Below are positions 54,184 to 62,877 of a DNA stretch of 64,000 nucleotides, piece by piece. The position numbers and the translations under genes are program-made. A model generated the notes under the pieces. The model did no database searches and was not told the origin of the DNA. It saw nothing but the letters and a program-made list of their open reading frames with translations. Within the stretch, counting starts at the first letter, position 1. Every line of letters starts with the position of its first letter. This DNA is from Desulfotignum sp. (GTDB taxonomy: Bacteria > Desulfobacterota > Desulfobacteria > Desulfobacterales > Desulfobacteraceae), in NCBI GenBank assembly GCA_011390635.1, contig JAABSA010000009.1, positions 55,343 to 119,342 of the forward strand. The letters run 5' to 3'.

Positions 54184-56619
54184 TTATCCTTTCGCTTTAT
54201 AGACTTTGCACAGCATGGATTTGATGGGAGACCCCAGGCCGCCTTTGCCTTCATGGCCCATGGGAATCAACTGGTTTACATTGACATCCCACACCCCGAA
54301 AAGACTGGGCTCTGCCCCCTCTTTTTCCGGAAACCACCACCCGTGCTCGGCCATCACGATATCCGGATGGATCACCGGTGTGACCAGGGCTTTTACCGTG
54401 ATTTTTCCCAGCCAGTTCTCCACACAGACCTTCTGGCCGTGCGTAATGCCGTATTTTTGCGCTGTGTCAGGATGGATCTCCAGAACCGGTTCTTTCTGCT
54501 GGGCACGCAGCCAGGGAATCTGCCGGTGCTCGGAATGAAAAAAAGGCCCCATCCTTCGGCCGGTGGTTAAAATCAAAGGATACTCCTTGAACAGATCCGG
54601 GGTGCTGACCGGGCTGTAGGGCGGTTCCTCATGATAGGGCATGGGGGCAAGCTGCCATTTTTCAAGCCAGGATGAAAACAGTTCGATCTTTCCTGAAGGG
54701 GTCCTGAACCCGGGTTTGCCGTCTGCCCGCAGCAATCCTTTTTCATGCCGGTAATAGGGTCTGCTGGAATGGCCTTTGGGCGGGATCATCCAGGTGTTGT
54801 CGCAAAGCTGCTGATAGGTGATGCCGGCTGATTTTAAAAGACTGTCAAACAGATCACGGGTATTGTCATAGGGGAAATCCTTCATGAACCGCTTGCTCAG
54901 CTCCAGGTTGATCTCAATATCGGACTTGCATTCATCCACCTCAACCACTTTTTTAATGGCCTGCAACGGCACCCACCAGGCTTTGAGGGAATCTTTTTCC
55001 AGAAAGGTGGCAGCCGGCAGGATCACGTCGCAGAGCATGGCTGTCGGTGTCATGAACAGGTCAACGCAGACCGTGAAATCAAGCTGTTTGATGGCCTTGT
55101 GCCATTTTTGGGGCTCCATGCCGGTACAGGCAAGGGGATTGGCCGTTTGTATCCACATGCCTTTGATTTCATAGGGCTTTTTTGTGAAAATCTGCTCCAG
55201 GACCTTGTCCGGCTGGGCCCAGGCCCTGAAATCCTTGATGGGACCGTAATCATTGATGCCGATGCGTTTTTCTGCCACTTCCGGCGGCAGGCTCAATATG
55301 CTGCCGCCGCTGTGGTAGGGATAGGTGACCACATCATAGGCATACCGGGCAATGGCATTGCCGCCCGGATTGTCCAGATTGCCGCTCAGACACCACAGGT
55401 GGTTGACGGCCTGGGAAGTGGGAATGGTGGACGGGATGGTGTCGATGGGAAGCCCCCAGTGCAGGGCGGATGGACTGGATTTGGCATACATGCGCGCGCC
55501 CTGGACGATTTTGTCTTCCGGCACCCAGGTGATGCGGGATACCTTTTGGGGTGTATACTCCTCAACGTTTTCTTTGTACATGCGCCATACGGTTTTGACG
55601 GGAATCCTGGTGCCGTCGGTCAGGGATATGGTAAATTCGCCGTCCATGGAAGGGGTGGTATCTTTTCTGGAATAGGTCTGGTTATCACTGTCCCAGATGA
55701 CAAATTCATTTGAGACCGGATCATGGGCAACAAAATTGGTGGATTTGCCGCTGGGTGCCAGATCTGTCTCCCTGAGCAGGATTGGTTCCGGGGTATCGGT
55801 TCTGACCAGAAACGGCGCGTTTGTCCATTTTTCGATGAATGTCATGTTGACCAGATTTTCCTTGATCATCACATGGATGAATCCCAGGGCAAGGGCGGCG
55901 TCCGTGCCCGGCCGCAGCTGAAGCCACAGTTTTGCCCGGGAGGCGATCCAGGTGCACCGCGGATCAATGACCATCAGCCGGGTGCCCCGTTTCATCAGAT
56001 CCACATACCAGTGTCCAAAAAAACCGTCCGGACAGGTGGCCGGCAGGTTCTGGCCCCAGATGGTCACTGTTTCAGGAATTTCATATTCCGGGTCATCATA
56101 GCGTTTTTCATGCCACTGGGCGGCATCCACCACGGCAAAGTCTCCCTGGGTGATGGACATCATCATCAGTCTGGGGGTGTAGCAGGAAATGCCGGACAAC
56201 CCGAACATCCAGTTGGGGCTGCCGTAGGCATAGGCCAGCATGGAAATCCATCCCCCGATATCCCGGCCCGTGCCCTGGTGGAAGATCATGGATTCAGGAC
56301 CATGGTCCTGCCGGATCTGTTTCATCTTTTTTTCAATCAGGTCAAAGGCCTCGTCCCAGCTGATCGGCTCGAATTTTCCCTGGCCCCGTTCCCCCACGCG
56401 TTTTAAGGGTTTGGTCAGCCGGTCCTTGTGGTACATGTACTGGGTCATGGACAGGCACCGCGAACACAGCCGTCCCTGGTTCCATGGATGATCCGGATCG
56501 CCTTCCACCTTGATCACCTTGTCGTCCTTGACATGAACAAGGATGCCGCAGCCGCCGTGGCAGCCGGGTCCGGGTGACCAGGTGGTGGTTTTAATAATCT
56601 TGACCCCATCGTTTTTCAT
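54184..56619 (-). CDS. DMSO-reductase-family molybdopterin oxidoreductase, catalytic subunit
   Basis: The start at 56619 follows GAGGAGA. The 811-residue protein carries the N-terminal [4Fe-4S] site ('GPGCHGGCGI', then 'GRLCSRC'), the molybdopterin-binding domains ('LMVIDPRCTWIASRAKLWLQ', 'SGNLDNPGGNAI', 'ILPAATFLEKDSL') and the C-terminal dinucleotide-binding domain ('LTTGRRMGPFFHSEHRQI'). Cys in 'GISCYTPRL' is the likely metal ligand. No Tat signal is present, so it is cytoplasmic. With the small Fe-S partner, the pair resembles the soluble resorcinol-hydroxylase/transhydroxylase type layout, but the substrate is not established. An IclR regulator lies upstream in the same direction. Confidence 0.88.
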   Translation of the reverse strand: MKNDGVKIIKTTTWSPGPGCHGGCGILVHVKDDKVIKVEGDPDHPWNQGRLCSRCLSMTQYMYHKDRLTKPLKRVGERGQGKFEPISWDEAFDLIEKKMKQIRQDHGPESMIFHQGTGRDIGGWISMLAYAYGSPNWMFGLSGISCYTPRLMMMSITQGDFAVVDAAQWHEKRYDDPEYEIPETVTIWGQNLPATCPDGFFGHWYVDLMKRGTRLMVIDPRCTWIASRAKLWLQLRPGTDAALALGFIHVMIKENLVNMTFIEKWTNAPFLVRTDTPEPILLRETDLAPSGKSTNFVAHDPVSNEFVIWDSDNQTYSRKDTTPSMDGEFTISLTDGTRIPVKTVWRMYKENVEEYTPQKVSRITWVPEDKIVQGARMYAKSSPSALHWGLPIDTIPSTIPTSQAVNHLWCLSGNLDNPGGNAIARYAYDVVTYPYHSGGSILSLPPEVAEKRIGINDYGPIKDFRAWAQPDKVLEQIFTKKPYEIKGMWIQTANPLACTGMEPQKWHKAIKQLDFTVCVDLFMTPTAMLCDVILPAATFLEKDSLKAWWVPLQAIKKVVEVDECKSDIEINLELSKRFMKDFPYDNTRDLFDSLLKSAGITYQQLCDNTWMIPPKGHSSRPYYRHEKGLLRADGKPGFRTPSGKIELFSSWLEKWQLAPMPYHEEPPYSPVSTPDLFKEYPLILTTGRRMGPFFHSEHRQIPWLRAQQKEPVLEIHPDTAQKYGITHGQKVCVENWLGKITVKALVTPVIHPDIVMAEHGWWFPEKEGAEPSLFGVWDVNVNQLIPMGHEGKGGLGSPIKSMLCKVYKAKG

Positions 56620-56704
56620 CGAATTCTCCTCAACGGATATATGATTGCCGTAAAAGACCTGGAAAATCCCCCTTGGCAAAGGTTTTCAGGCCTGGTTCCT
56701 CGTA

Positions 56705-57493
56705 TTATCTCCGGGCGCCGCAAAGACTGGAAATAAGACCTGCGGTATGGGCGGTCTTTGTCCCGAACGCCTCAAACCTTTCCCGGCCATAGGTGCCCAC
56801 CACCACGACAGCTGCTGCAACCGCATTGTGGTGGTCAAAAACAGGTGCGCTGACCGCAGAGGTCCCCGGGGTGCGCCGGCCATTGTCAACGGCATAGCCG
56901 TGTTCCCGGCAGAACGCAAGTTCCCTGTAAAGTTCTTTTTCATCCAGATCTTTGGTCTCTCCATGGAATAACAGCCGGCCGGCATCAAAAATCCTGCTTT
57001 GCTCGTTTTCATCCAGATGGGCAAAAATCGCTTTGCCGTGGGCACCGTGGGTAATGTGCAGGGATTGATTCAGCCGTATGGTCACGGACAATTGGTCATT
57101 TCCGTCGTATTTGGCAGCAATGAAAAACTGGTCGTGGCAGATAATCCCCAGAAGCACCGTGGCATTGGTTTCTGCTGCCAGATTTTGCAGATGAACCCTG
57201 GAAACAGCGGCAATGTCAATTCTTTCTCTGGCTTTTTGTGCCAGGGGCAACAGCGCGGGTCCCAGGGAATAGGTCTTTGTCATGTCATCCTTGGTGACCA
57301 GGTCGTACTGCATCAGGGCATTGAGAATGGAAAACCCCTTGCTCTTATGGATGCCGATCTCTTTGCACAGGGCGGTCAGGCTTGTGCCGGCATCATTTTG
57401 TTTCCCAAGGCATAACAGCAATTGTGCGGCCTGATCCACAGCCGGGGCATTGGAGCGGTAGGCAGATGTTTTTTTTTCAACAGTCATTTGCAC
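56705..57493 (-). CDS. IclR-family transcriptional regulator
   Basis: A 262-residue regulator with an N-terminal winged helix (about 18-80: 'SLTALCKEIGIHKSKGFSIL') and a C-terminal effector domain ('LHITHGAHGKAIFAHLDENE', 'ELAFCREHGYAVDNGRRTPG', 'SAVSAPVFDHHNAVAAAVVV'). IclR proteins commonly govern aromatic or small-acid catabolism. It is 85 bases upstream of the molybdoenzyme gene, same strand, and has a long perfect inverted repeat in front of its own promoter region. Confidence 0.9.
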   Translation of the reverse strand: MQMTVEKKTSAYRSNAPAVDQAAQLLLCLGKQNDAGTSLTALCKEIGIHKSKGFSILNALMQYDLVTKDDMTKTYSLGPALLPLAQKARERIDIAAVSRVHLQNLAAETNATVLLGIICHDQFFIAAKYDGNDQLSVTIRLNQSLHITHGAHGKAIFAHLDENEQSRIFDAGRLLFHGETKDLDEKELYRELAFCREHGYAVDNGRRTPGTSAVSAPVFDHHNAVAAAVVVVGTYGRERFEAFGTKTAHTAGLISSLCGARR

Positions 57494-57513
57494 CGTCCTT
57501 TATCTGTTAAATA

Positions 57514-57546
57514 TTTTATATACAGAACACAATTCTGTATATAAAA
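57514..57546. promoter_or_regulatory. Perfect 14-bp inverted repeat upstream of iclR (operator)
   Basis: TTTTATATACAGAA and its exact complement TTCTGTATATAAAA flank a five-base loop, 20 bases before the IclR start. The size, position and AT-rich symmetry suit an IclR autoregulatory operator; it could also contain the -10 box. Confidence 0.65.
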
Positions 57547-57608
57547 CAAAGGACAGAGCAGGTGTCAAGAAAAAAATGATGGAACATACGGCAAATTTGT
57601 TCGAATGT

Positions 57609-58466
57609 CTATTTCCGTTTGAGCCAGTCCTTTATCTCGTCTGCCTGATAGGTTTCCTGATCAACGGAAAGCTCCAGATTGGCGATTTCGCCTGCATGCT
57701 TCTGCGTTTCTTTATCGTTTTTCAGGGCCTGATGACGTTTTATGGATGATTCCACATCTTCCAGAGTCTTTGACAATGCGGCGCCGAGGCTTGAACTCAG
57801 GTTCAATGGCTGTACATTAAAGCGCGGGATAATGCCGTTTTCAGCTACGGGTTCGGAAAGGTGAGCGAGTTGTTTCATTTGGGTCATGGCAAAATCCATG
57901 ATTTTCCAACCGAACCTATCCTCTTTCTGGAAAACCCATGAATCACGAATATGCCGCAACATCAGATTATATTTGTATTCAACAAGGGACTGAAATTTTT
58001 CAACATAATCATCGGGCAATTCATTTTCTTCTCCCGGTAAACCTTCCGCCTCTTTTTTGTCAAGTTTGCTAAGCATACGCTCGAATTTTTTGGCATGCAT
58101 AGTCGATTCCCAGGCTTCCCGCTGAAGTACGCGCTTGATATGCGGATCATCCACTTTTTCCGCCTCTGAATTATAATGAGGTATCAAACTTTTCTCATAA
58201 TCAACATACGATTTGAAAATAGTAGCGCGGTTTGTGGGATCGTAGGGGTAGGGCGCCGGATTCAAGTTGGGTTCTCCCCCCAGCTTTCCCACAACCATGC
58301 CCAACCAGTGCATATGCCACATTTCTTCCCGGCATCGGGAAAGCAGCTTGGCGCCCAGCGGTGTATCTTCCCCTTCCAGATAGCCGTGGACCAGGTAACG
58401 GATAATGGCTGCATGCTCCTCCGCCATATCTTTGTTCAACATACTGATAAGTTTTTGATTTTCCAC
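57609..58466 (-). CDS. Ferritin-like diiron-domain protein
   Basis: A 285-residue helical protein starting at GTG (58466) after GGAGG. The N-terminal four-helix bundle has 'MAEEHAAIIRYLVHGYLEGE', 'CREEMWHMHWLGMVVGKLGG' and 'QREAWESTMHAKKFERMLSK', giving ExxH pairs for a diiron site. The C-terminal 120 residues add more helices. It is longer than bacterioferritin (about 160). Likely roles are iron binding, or peroxide or oxygen protection; the exact activity is not shown. Confidence 0.8.
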   Translation of the reverse strand: MENQKLISMLNKDMAEEHAAIIRYLVHGYLEGEDTPLGAKLLSRCREEMWHMHWLGMVVGKLGGEPNLNPAPYPYDPTNRATIFKSYVDYEKSLIPHYNSEAEKVDDPHIKRVLQREAWESTMHAKKFERMLSKLDKKEAEGLPGEENELPDDYVEKFQSLVEYKYNLMLRHIRDSWVFQKEDRFGWKIMDFAMTQMKQLAHLSEPVAENGIIPRFNVQPLNLSSSLGAALSKTLEDVESSIKRHQALKNDKETQKHAGEIANLELSVDQETYQADEIKDWLKRK

Positions 58467-58818
58467 AAGTATCCTCCAATTTTTAATGGGTTTGAAATGT
58501 ATAGATGAGAAAAAATATTTTTCATCTTTTCTATGTCACCATGTTTAAGAAAAAATCAAGTAAAATCAAGGGTCCAGGCACATGGGGGGATGTTCTGGCA
58601 ACAGGCATAATTAAAACATCCTATGCCGGCAGAAAAAAGATGTCAATCCGGTTTTCTGCGTTATTGTCTGCCCGTAAAAATATATTTTGTTTCATATGGT
58701 ACTCTGGTACAGTAGTCTCCGGTTTTTGCATGAACCTTGGGTCATATGTAATTGATTATGAAAATGAATTTACGGCTACCAGCGTGAGAATAAAATACAA
58801 ACGGACTGAGAAAGACAA
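58467..58818. other. 352-bp gene-free spacer with one inverted repeat
   Basis: AGATGA(g)AAAAA at 58503-58514 and TTTTTCATCT at 58518-58527 form an AT-rich inverted repeat upstream of the ferritin-like gene, a possible operator. A 105-codon frame (58505-58822) overlaps the kinase start by four bases but shows no family resemblance. Nothing else was recognised. Confidence 0.4.
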
Positions 58819-61212
58819 ATGAATTATGCATTCCTCCTTGATCTGATTCATAATCTGGCATTGCTGCTGTCCACAGCGTTTGTTTTTGATCTGGCAACCA
58901 CCGGCGGTGCAAATGAAAAAGCTACGTCACGCCAGATCCTTATTGGTGCAGCATTAGGCATCATGGGCATCACCGCCATGCTGGTGCCCTGGACGGTTGC
59001 CCCTGGCATTATCTTTGATTCCCGTTCCATTCTTCTTGGTATTTCAGGACTTTTTTTCGGGTGGCTCCCCGCAGCAGTGGCCATGGCCATGACCGGCCTG
59101 TTCCGGCTTTACCAGGGAGGTACAGGGGCATGGACCGGCACCGCCGTCATACTGGCTTCAGGGTGCATCGGGATTGCCTGGCGCCATGGTTACAAACGCC
59201 CCCTGAATGAAATCTCCTGGAAAGATCTGTTTGTTTTCGGGCTTGTGCTTCACCTGGTGATGCTGGGGCTGATGCTCACACTCCCATGGGGAACTGCTCT
59301 GTGGGTTCTTTCAAAGATCACCCTGCCGGTGATGTTGATTTATCCGCTCGGCACCCTGTTTTTGGGGATGCTTATGGTCAAACGGCTGCAAAGGGAAAAG
59401 CTTCAGGAAGATGTAAAGCATTCTCAGGAACATTTAGAAGAACTGGTTACACAGCGCACCCTTCGACTGGAAGAAAAAAACAGACGGCTTATCAGGGAAA
59501 TGCAAAAACGGAAGCTGGCGGAAAAAAACCTCAAAAAAAGTGAAAAAAAAGTACAACTCCTGAAGGATGTTGCAGCCGCCGCCAATGCAGCTGCCACGCC
59601 CGAAGATGCCCTCAAGGTCGCTGTTGAGGGCATTGCCCGCCATATGGAGTGGCCGGTGGGGCATGTGTACATGATCGATGAAAAAAAACCAGACACATTG
59701 GTGTCCACCGGCATCTGGTTTCTGGATAACGAGGACCGGTTTCAGGCCTTCAAAACCATAACGGAAAAAACTATTTTCTCCTCGGGCCACGGTATGGCCG
59801 GCCGGGTACTTGCAAACAAAAAGACCTTGTGGCTGAAAGATGTGACTGTTTATCAAGATTTCAGACGTACAAAAAATGGTGATGGCTTCGGCCTGCGCGG
59901 TGCATTTGGTTTTCCCGCTATCGTCGATGGAAAAGTGGCGGCGGTACTGGAATTTTTTTCCCCTGAAATCGAACAGCCCGATCCAGGCCTGATGAACCTT
60001 ATGGATGAGATCGGTATCCACCTGGGCATTGTCATTGAACGTAAACAGATTATGAAAGAACTGAGAAAACTGGCCCAGGCCGTTGAGTCCAGCCCGGCCA
60101 CCGTGATGATTACGGATGTGGAAGGGAAAATTCAGTACGCAAACCCCAAGTTCACGGAATTGACCGGATATACTCTGGCAGAAACAAAAGGGAAAAACCC
60201 CGCTATACTCAGTTCCGGTTACCATTCCGGGCAATTTTATAAGGAGTTGTGGCAGACGATTTTATCCGGTAAAACCTGGTACGGTATTTTCTGCAACAAG
60301 GCTAAAAAAGGGAACCTTTATTGGGAGAGAGCCTCCATCTCCCCTATCTGGGATGAGCATGGTAACATTTCAAATTTTGTGGCTGTCAAAGAAGATATTA
60401 CCCAATTGCGGCAATATGAAAATGAACTCAGACAGGCAAAAGAAGATGCAGAAAGAGCCAACAGGGCAAAATCCGATTTCCTTGCCAATATGTCCCATGA
60501 ACTGCGGACCCCGCTCAATGCCATCATTGGTTTTTCCGAGGTGCTCAAAGAACAGTATTTCGGTCCCCTGGTCGGAAAACAGGAAGAATATGTCCAAGAC
60601 ATCCTGGACAGTGGAAAGCACCTTCTCTCGCTTATTAATGACATCCTTGACCTGGCAAAAGTGGAGGCGGGAAAAACAGAACTTGAGCTGTCACGTGTGG
60701 CGGCATCCGTCCTGATCACCAACAGTATCAACATGATTAAAGAAAAGGCGATGAAACATCATATCACCCTTGCCACGGATATAAGTCCGGATGTTGCGGA
60801 TCTTGAAATCATGGCGGATGAGAGAAAACTCAAACAGATATTATACAATCTGCTTTCAAATGCCGCCAAGTTCACCCCGGACGGCGGTGCCATTCAGGTC
60901 GGGGCGAGACTGGTGCAGCATTCCCGGTCCGGAAGCGAAAAAGAAAAAATTATGGTTGATTTTCTTGACATATCGGTCGAAGATACCGGCATTGGCATCA
61001 GCCCGGATTACCAGGAAAAGGTTTTCATCCCTTTTTACCAGGTGGATGACACGGAACAGGGAAAACACCCGGGCACCGGGCTGGGCTTATCCTTAAGCCG
61101 GGATCTGGTGGAACTTCACGGCGGCACGCTGTCTTTGGAAAGTGACGGCAGAAATAAAGGAAGCAGGTTTGCCTTCAGGATTCCGGTAAACCGGGAATTA
61201 ACCAAACAGTAA
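58819..61212 (+). CDS. Membrane hybrid-sensor-type histidine kinase (5TM-GAF-PAS-HisKA-HATPase)
   Basis: A 797-residue kinase. The N-terminal 200 residues hold five to six membrane helices of the LytS-YhcK (5TM) type ('IIFDSRSILLGISGLFFGWL', 'RLYQGGTGAWTGTA'). Then a coiled coil (200-250), GAF (about 255-410), PAS (415-535, 'VMITDVEGKIQYANPKFTEL', 'TGYTLAETKGKNP'), HisKA ('FLANMSHELRTPLNAIIGFS') and HATPase_c ('KLKQILYNLLSNAAKFTPDG', 'VEDTGIGISPDYQEKVFIPF', 'GTGLGLSLSRDLVELHGG'). No receiver is fused; the two receiver proteins follow directly. The ligand of the 5TM region is unknown. Confidence 0.92.
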   Translation: MNYAFLLDLIHNLALLLSTAFVFDLATTGGANEKATSRQILIGAALGIMGITAMLVPWTVAPGIIFDSRSILLGISGLFFGWLPAAVAMAMTGLFRLYQGGTGAWTGTAVILASGCIGIAWRHGYKRPLNEISWKDLFVFGLVLHLVMLGLMLTLPWGTALWVLSKITLPVMLIYPLGTLFLGMLMVKRLQREKLQEDVKHSQEHLEELVTQRTLRLEEKNRRLIREMQKRKLAEKNLKKSEKKVQLLKDVAAAANAAATPEDALKVAVEGIARHMEWPVGHVYMIDEKKPDTLVSTGIWFLDNEDRFQAFKTITEKTIFSSGHGMAGRVLANKKTLWLKDVTVYQDFRRTKNGDGFGLRGAFGFPAIVDGKVAAVLEFFSPEIEQPDPGLMNLMDEIGIHLGIVIERKQIMKELRKLAQAVESSPATVMITDVEGKIQYANPKFTELTGYTLAETKGKNPAILSSGYHSGQFYKELWQTILSGKTWYGIFCNKAKKGNLYWERASISPIWDEHGNISNFVAVKEDITQLRQYENELRQAKEDAERANRAKSDFLANMSHELRTPLNAIIGFSEVLKEQYFGPLVGKQEEYVQDILDSGKHLLSLINDILDLAKVEAGKTELELSRVAASVLITNSINMIKEKAMKHHITLATDISPDVADLEIMADERKLKQILYNLLSNAAKFTPDGGAIQVGARLVQHSRSGSEKEKIMVDFLDISVEDTGIGISPDYQEKVFIPFYQVDDTEQGKHPGTGLGLSLSRDLVELHGGTLSLESDGRNKGSRFAFRIPVNRELTKQ

Positions 61213-61246
61213 TATATGAAATATAATAGCTATCGCAGGAGTTTTC

Positions 61247-61651
61247 ATGCCGGAAACAAAAAACAAAACTATCCTCATTGTCGAGGATGAACCCCAGAAC
61301 CGTAAGCTCTTTCGTGATATTCTCGAGTTCAACGGCTATGCCGTAATTGAGGCTTCCGACGGCCGACAGGGGGTGATGCTGGCAAAAGAACATGTACCGG
61401 ATCTGATCCTCATGGATATGCAGCTGCCTGTTATGGACGGCATGGAGGCGACCAGAATCTTACAGCAGGATGAACAAACAAAAGGTATCAACATTGTTGC
61501 CCTGACGGCAAATGTGATGCCCGGTGACAAAGATAAAATCATGGAAGCCGGGTGCTACGATTTTATTGCCAAACCGTTCCGCCTGCATGAATTCCTGCAT
61601 AAAATAGCCGGATACTTCGGTCGGTCCCATCCCAAATCCCCAACAAAATAA
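61247..61651 (+). CDS. Single-domain response regulator
   Basis: A 134-residue receiver domain with the acidic pair in 'ILIVEDEPQNR', phosphoacceptor Asp in 'DLILMDMQLPVMDG', Thr in 'IVALTANVMPGD' and Lys in 'FIAKPFRLHEF'. It resembles the DivK-type, phosphorelay receivers without output. It lies 34 bases after the kinase gene and 13 before the HD-GYP gene. AGGAG precedes the ATG. Confidence 0.93.
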   Translation: MPETKNKTILIVEDEPQNRKLFRDILEFNGYAVIEASDGRQGVMLAKEHVPDLILMDMQLPVMDGMEATRILQQDEQTKGINIVALTANVMPGDKDKIMEAGCYDFIAKPFRLHEFLHKIAGYFGRSHPKSPTK

Positions 61652-61664
61652 GGACGTGTCATAG

Positions 61665-62750
61665 ATGGATAAAACACCCAGAATACTGGTGGTGGACGAT
61701 GAAGACAGAAATCTGCGGCTCATGGAGGCGATCCTTGTGCCTCTGGGATATGATATCCTCTTTGCCCGTGACGGGGAACAAGCGGTTCAAAAGGCAAAAA
61801 CAGACCGTACAGACCTGATCCTTCTGGACATCATGATGCCGAAAATGGATGGGTTTGAAGCAGCCCGGGCATTAAAAGCAGATAATGACACCAACATCAT
61901 CCCCATTGTTATGGTTACAGCCCTTCAGGATGTGGCAGACCGGGTGAAAGCCCTTGAGGCAGGGGCAGATGATTTTCTGACCAAACCGGTGGACAAAACC
62001 GAGGTGCGTGCACGGGTTGCCTCCCTGCTGAAGGTCAAGGCCTATAACGACCATATGCGCCACTATCAGATAGAGTTGGAATCACAAGTGGCGAAACGGA
62101 CAAAAGAGCTGAAAAAAGCCTTTGAAAAAGTAAAATCCGCATCACTTGAGGCCATTTACCGGCTCACCAGGGCCGCTGAATACAAGGATGAAGACACCGG
62201 GGACCACATCCAGCGCATGAGCAACTATTCCGCTGCCATTTCCCGGGCCATGGGTCTGGAAGAACAGACCACGGAAGCCATTCTCTATGCCGCGCCCATG
62301 CATGATATCGGAAAAATCGGTATTCCGGACCGCATCCTTTTAAAACCCGGCAAACTCACACCGGAAGAGTGGACAATCATGAAACAGCACACCCTGATAG
62401 GGGCACGGATTCTTGAAGGATCCGACACCGAGGCCATCCGGCTGGGTGAAATTGTGGCCCTTTCCCACCATGAAAAATGGGATGGAACCGGTTATCCCAA
62501 GGGATTGAAAGGCAAAGATATCCCCCTTGCCGGCCGGATTGTGGCCATTGCCGATGTGTTTGATGCACTGACTTCCAAAAGACCCTATAAAGAACCCTTT
62601 TCCCTGGAAAAATCATTTGAGATCATCAAACAGGGCCGGGGCAGTCATTTTGATCCCAGGGTGGTGGATGCTTTTTTTGCCTCTGAACAAGAACTGCTGG
62701 AAATAAAAGAAACTTTCAGGGGGGATCACAATTATTCAAGTGTATGGTAA
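61665..62750 (+). CDS. Response regulator with HD-GYP domain (c-di-GMP phosphodiesterase type)
   Basis: A 361-residue RpfG-like protein. The receiver (1-125) has Asp in 'LILLDIMMPKMDGFEA' and Lys in 'DDFLTKPVDKTEV'. The HD-GYP domain (160-345) has 'EYKDEDTGDHIQRMS', 'APMHDIGKIGIPDRIL', 'TLIGARILE', 'LSHHEKWDGTGYPKGLKGKD' and 'VAIADVFDALTSKRPYK', including the GYP motif and the metal His/Asp residues, so it should hydrolyse c-di-GMP. It completes a kinase-receiver-effector operon. Confidence 0.94.
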   Translation: MDKTPRILVVDDEDRNLRLMEAILVPLGYDILFARDGEQAVQKAKTDRTDLILLDIMMPKMDGFEAARALKADNDTNIIPIVMVTALQDVADRVKALEAGADDFLTKPVDKTEVRARVASLLKVKAYNDHMRHYQIELESQVAKRTKELKKAFEKVKSASLEAIYRLTRAAEYKDEDTGDHIQRMSNYSAAISRAMGLEEQTTEAILYAAPMHDIGKIGIPDRILLKPGKLTPEEWTIMKQHTLIGARILEGSDTEAIRLGEIVALSHHEKWDGTGYPKGLKGKDIPLAGRIVAIADVFDALTSKRPYKEPFSLEKSFEIIKQGRGSHFDPRVVDAFFASEQELLEIKETFRGDHNYSSVW

Positions 62751-62877
62751 GCGGTCTTTATGCCACATCCCGGTCCCAGCTGCCCATTGGCCTGCCAAGC
62801 CCCCAAATTTCAAATCCCCGAATTCCAAATCCACAGAGGCAGGCTCCGGGAGCAGTCCAGGATAAATACCCCGGTGC

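Noticed and set aside
58505..58822. 105-codon frame before the histidine kinase
   Set aside because: No family resemblance, AT-rich, weak initiation signals; the four-base overlap with the kinase start could be chance.
62751..62877. tRNA or terminator in the spacer after the HD-GYP gene
   Set aside because: No cloverleaf; the only GGCCTGCC/GGCAGGCT pairing is imperfect with a long loop.
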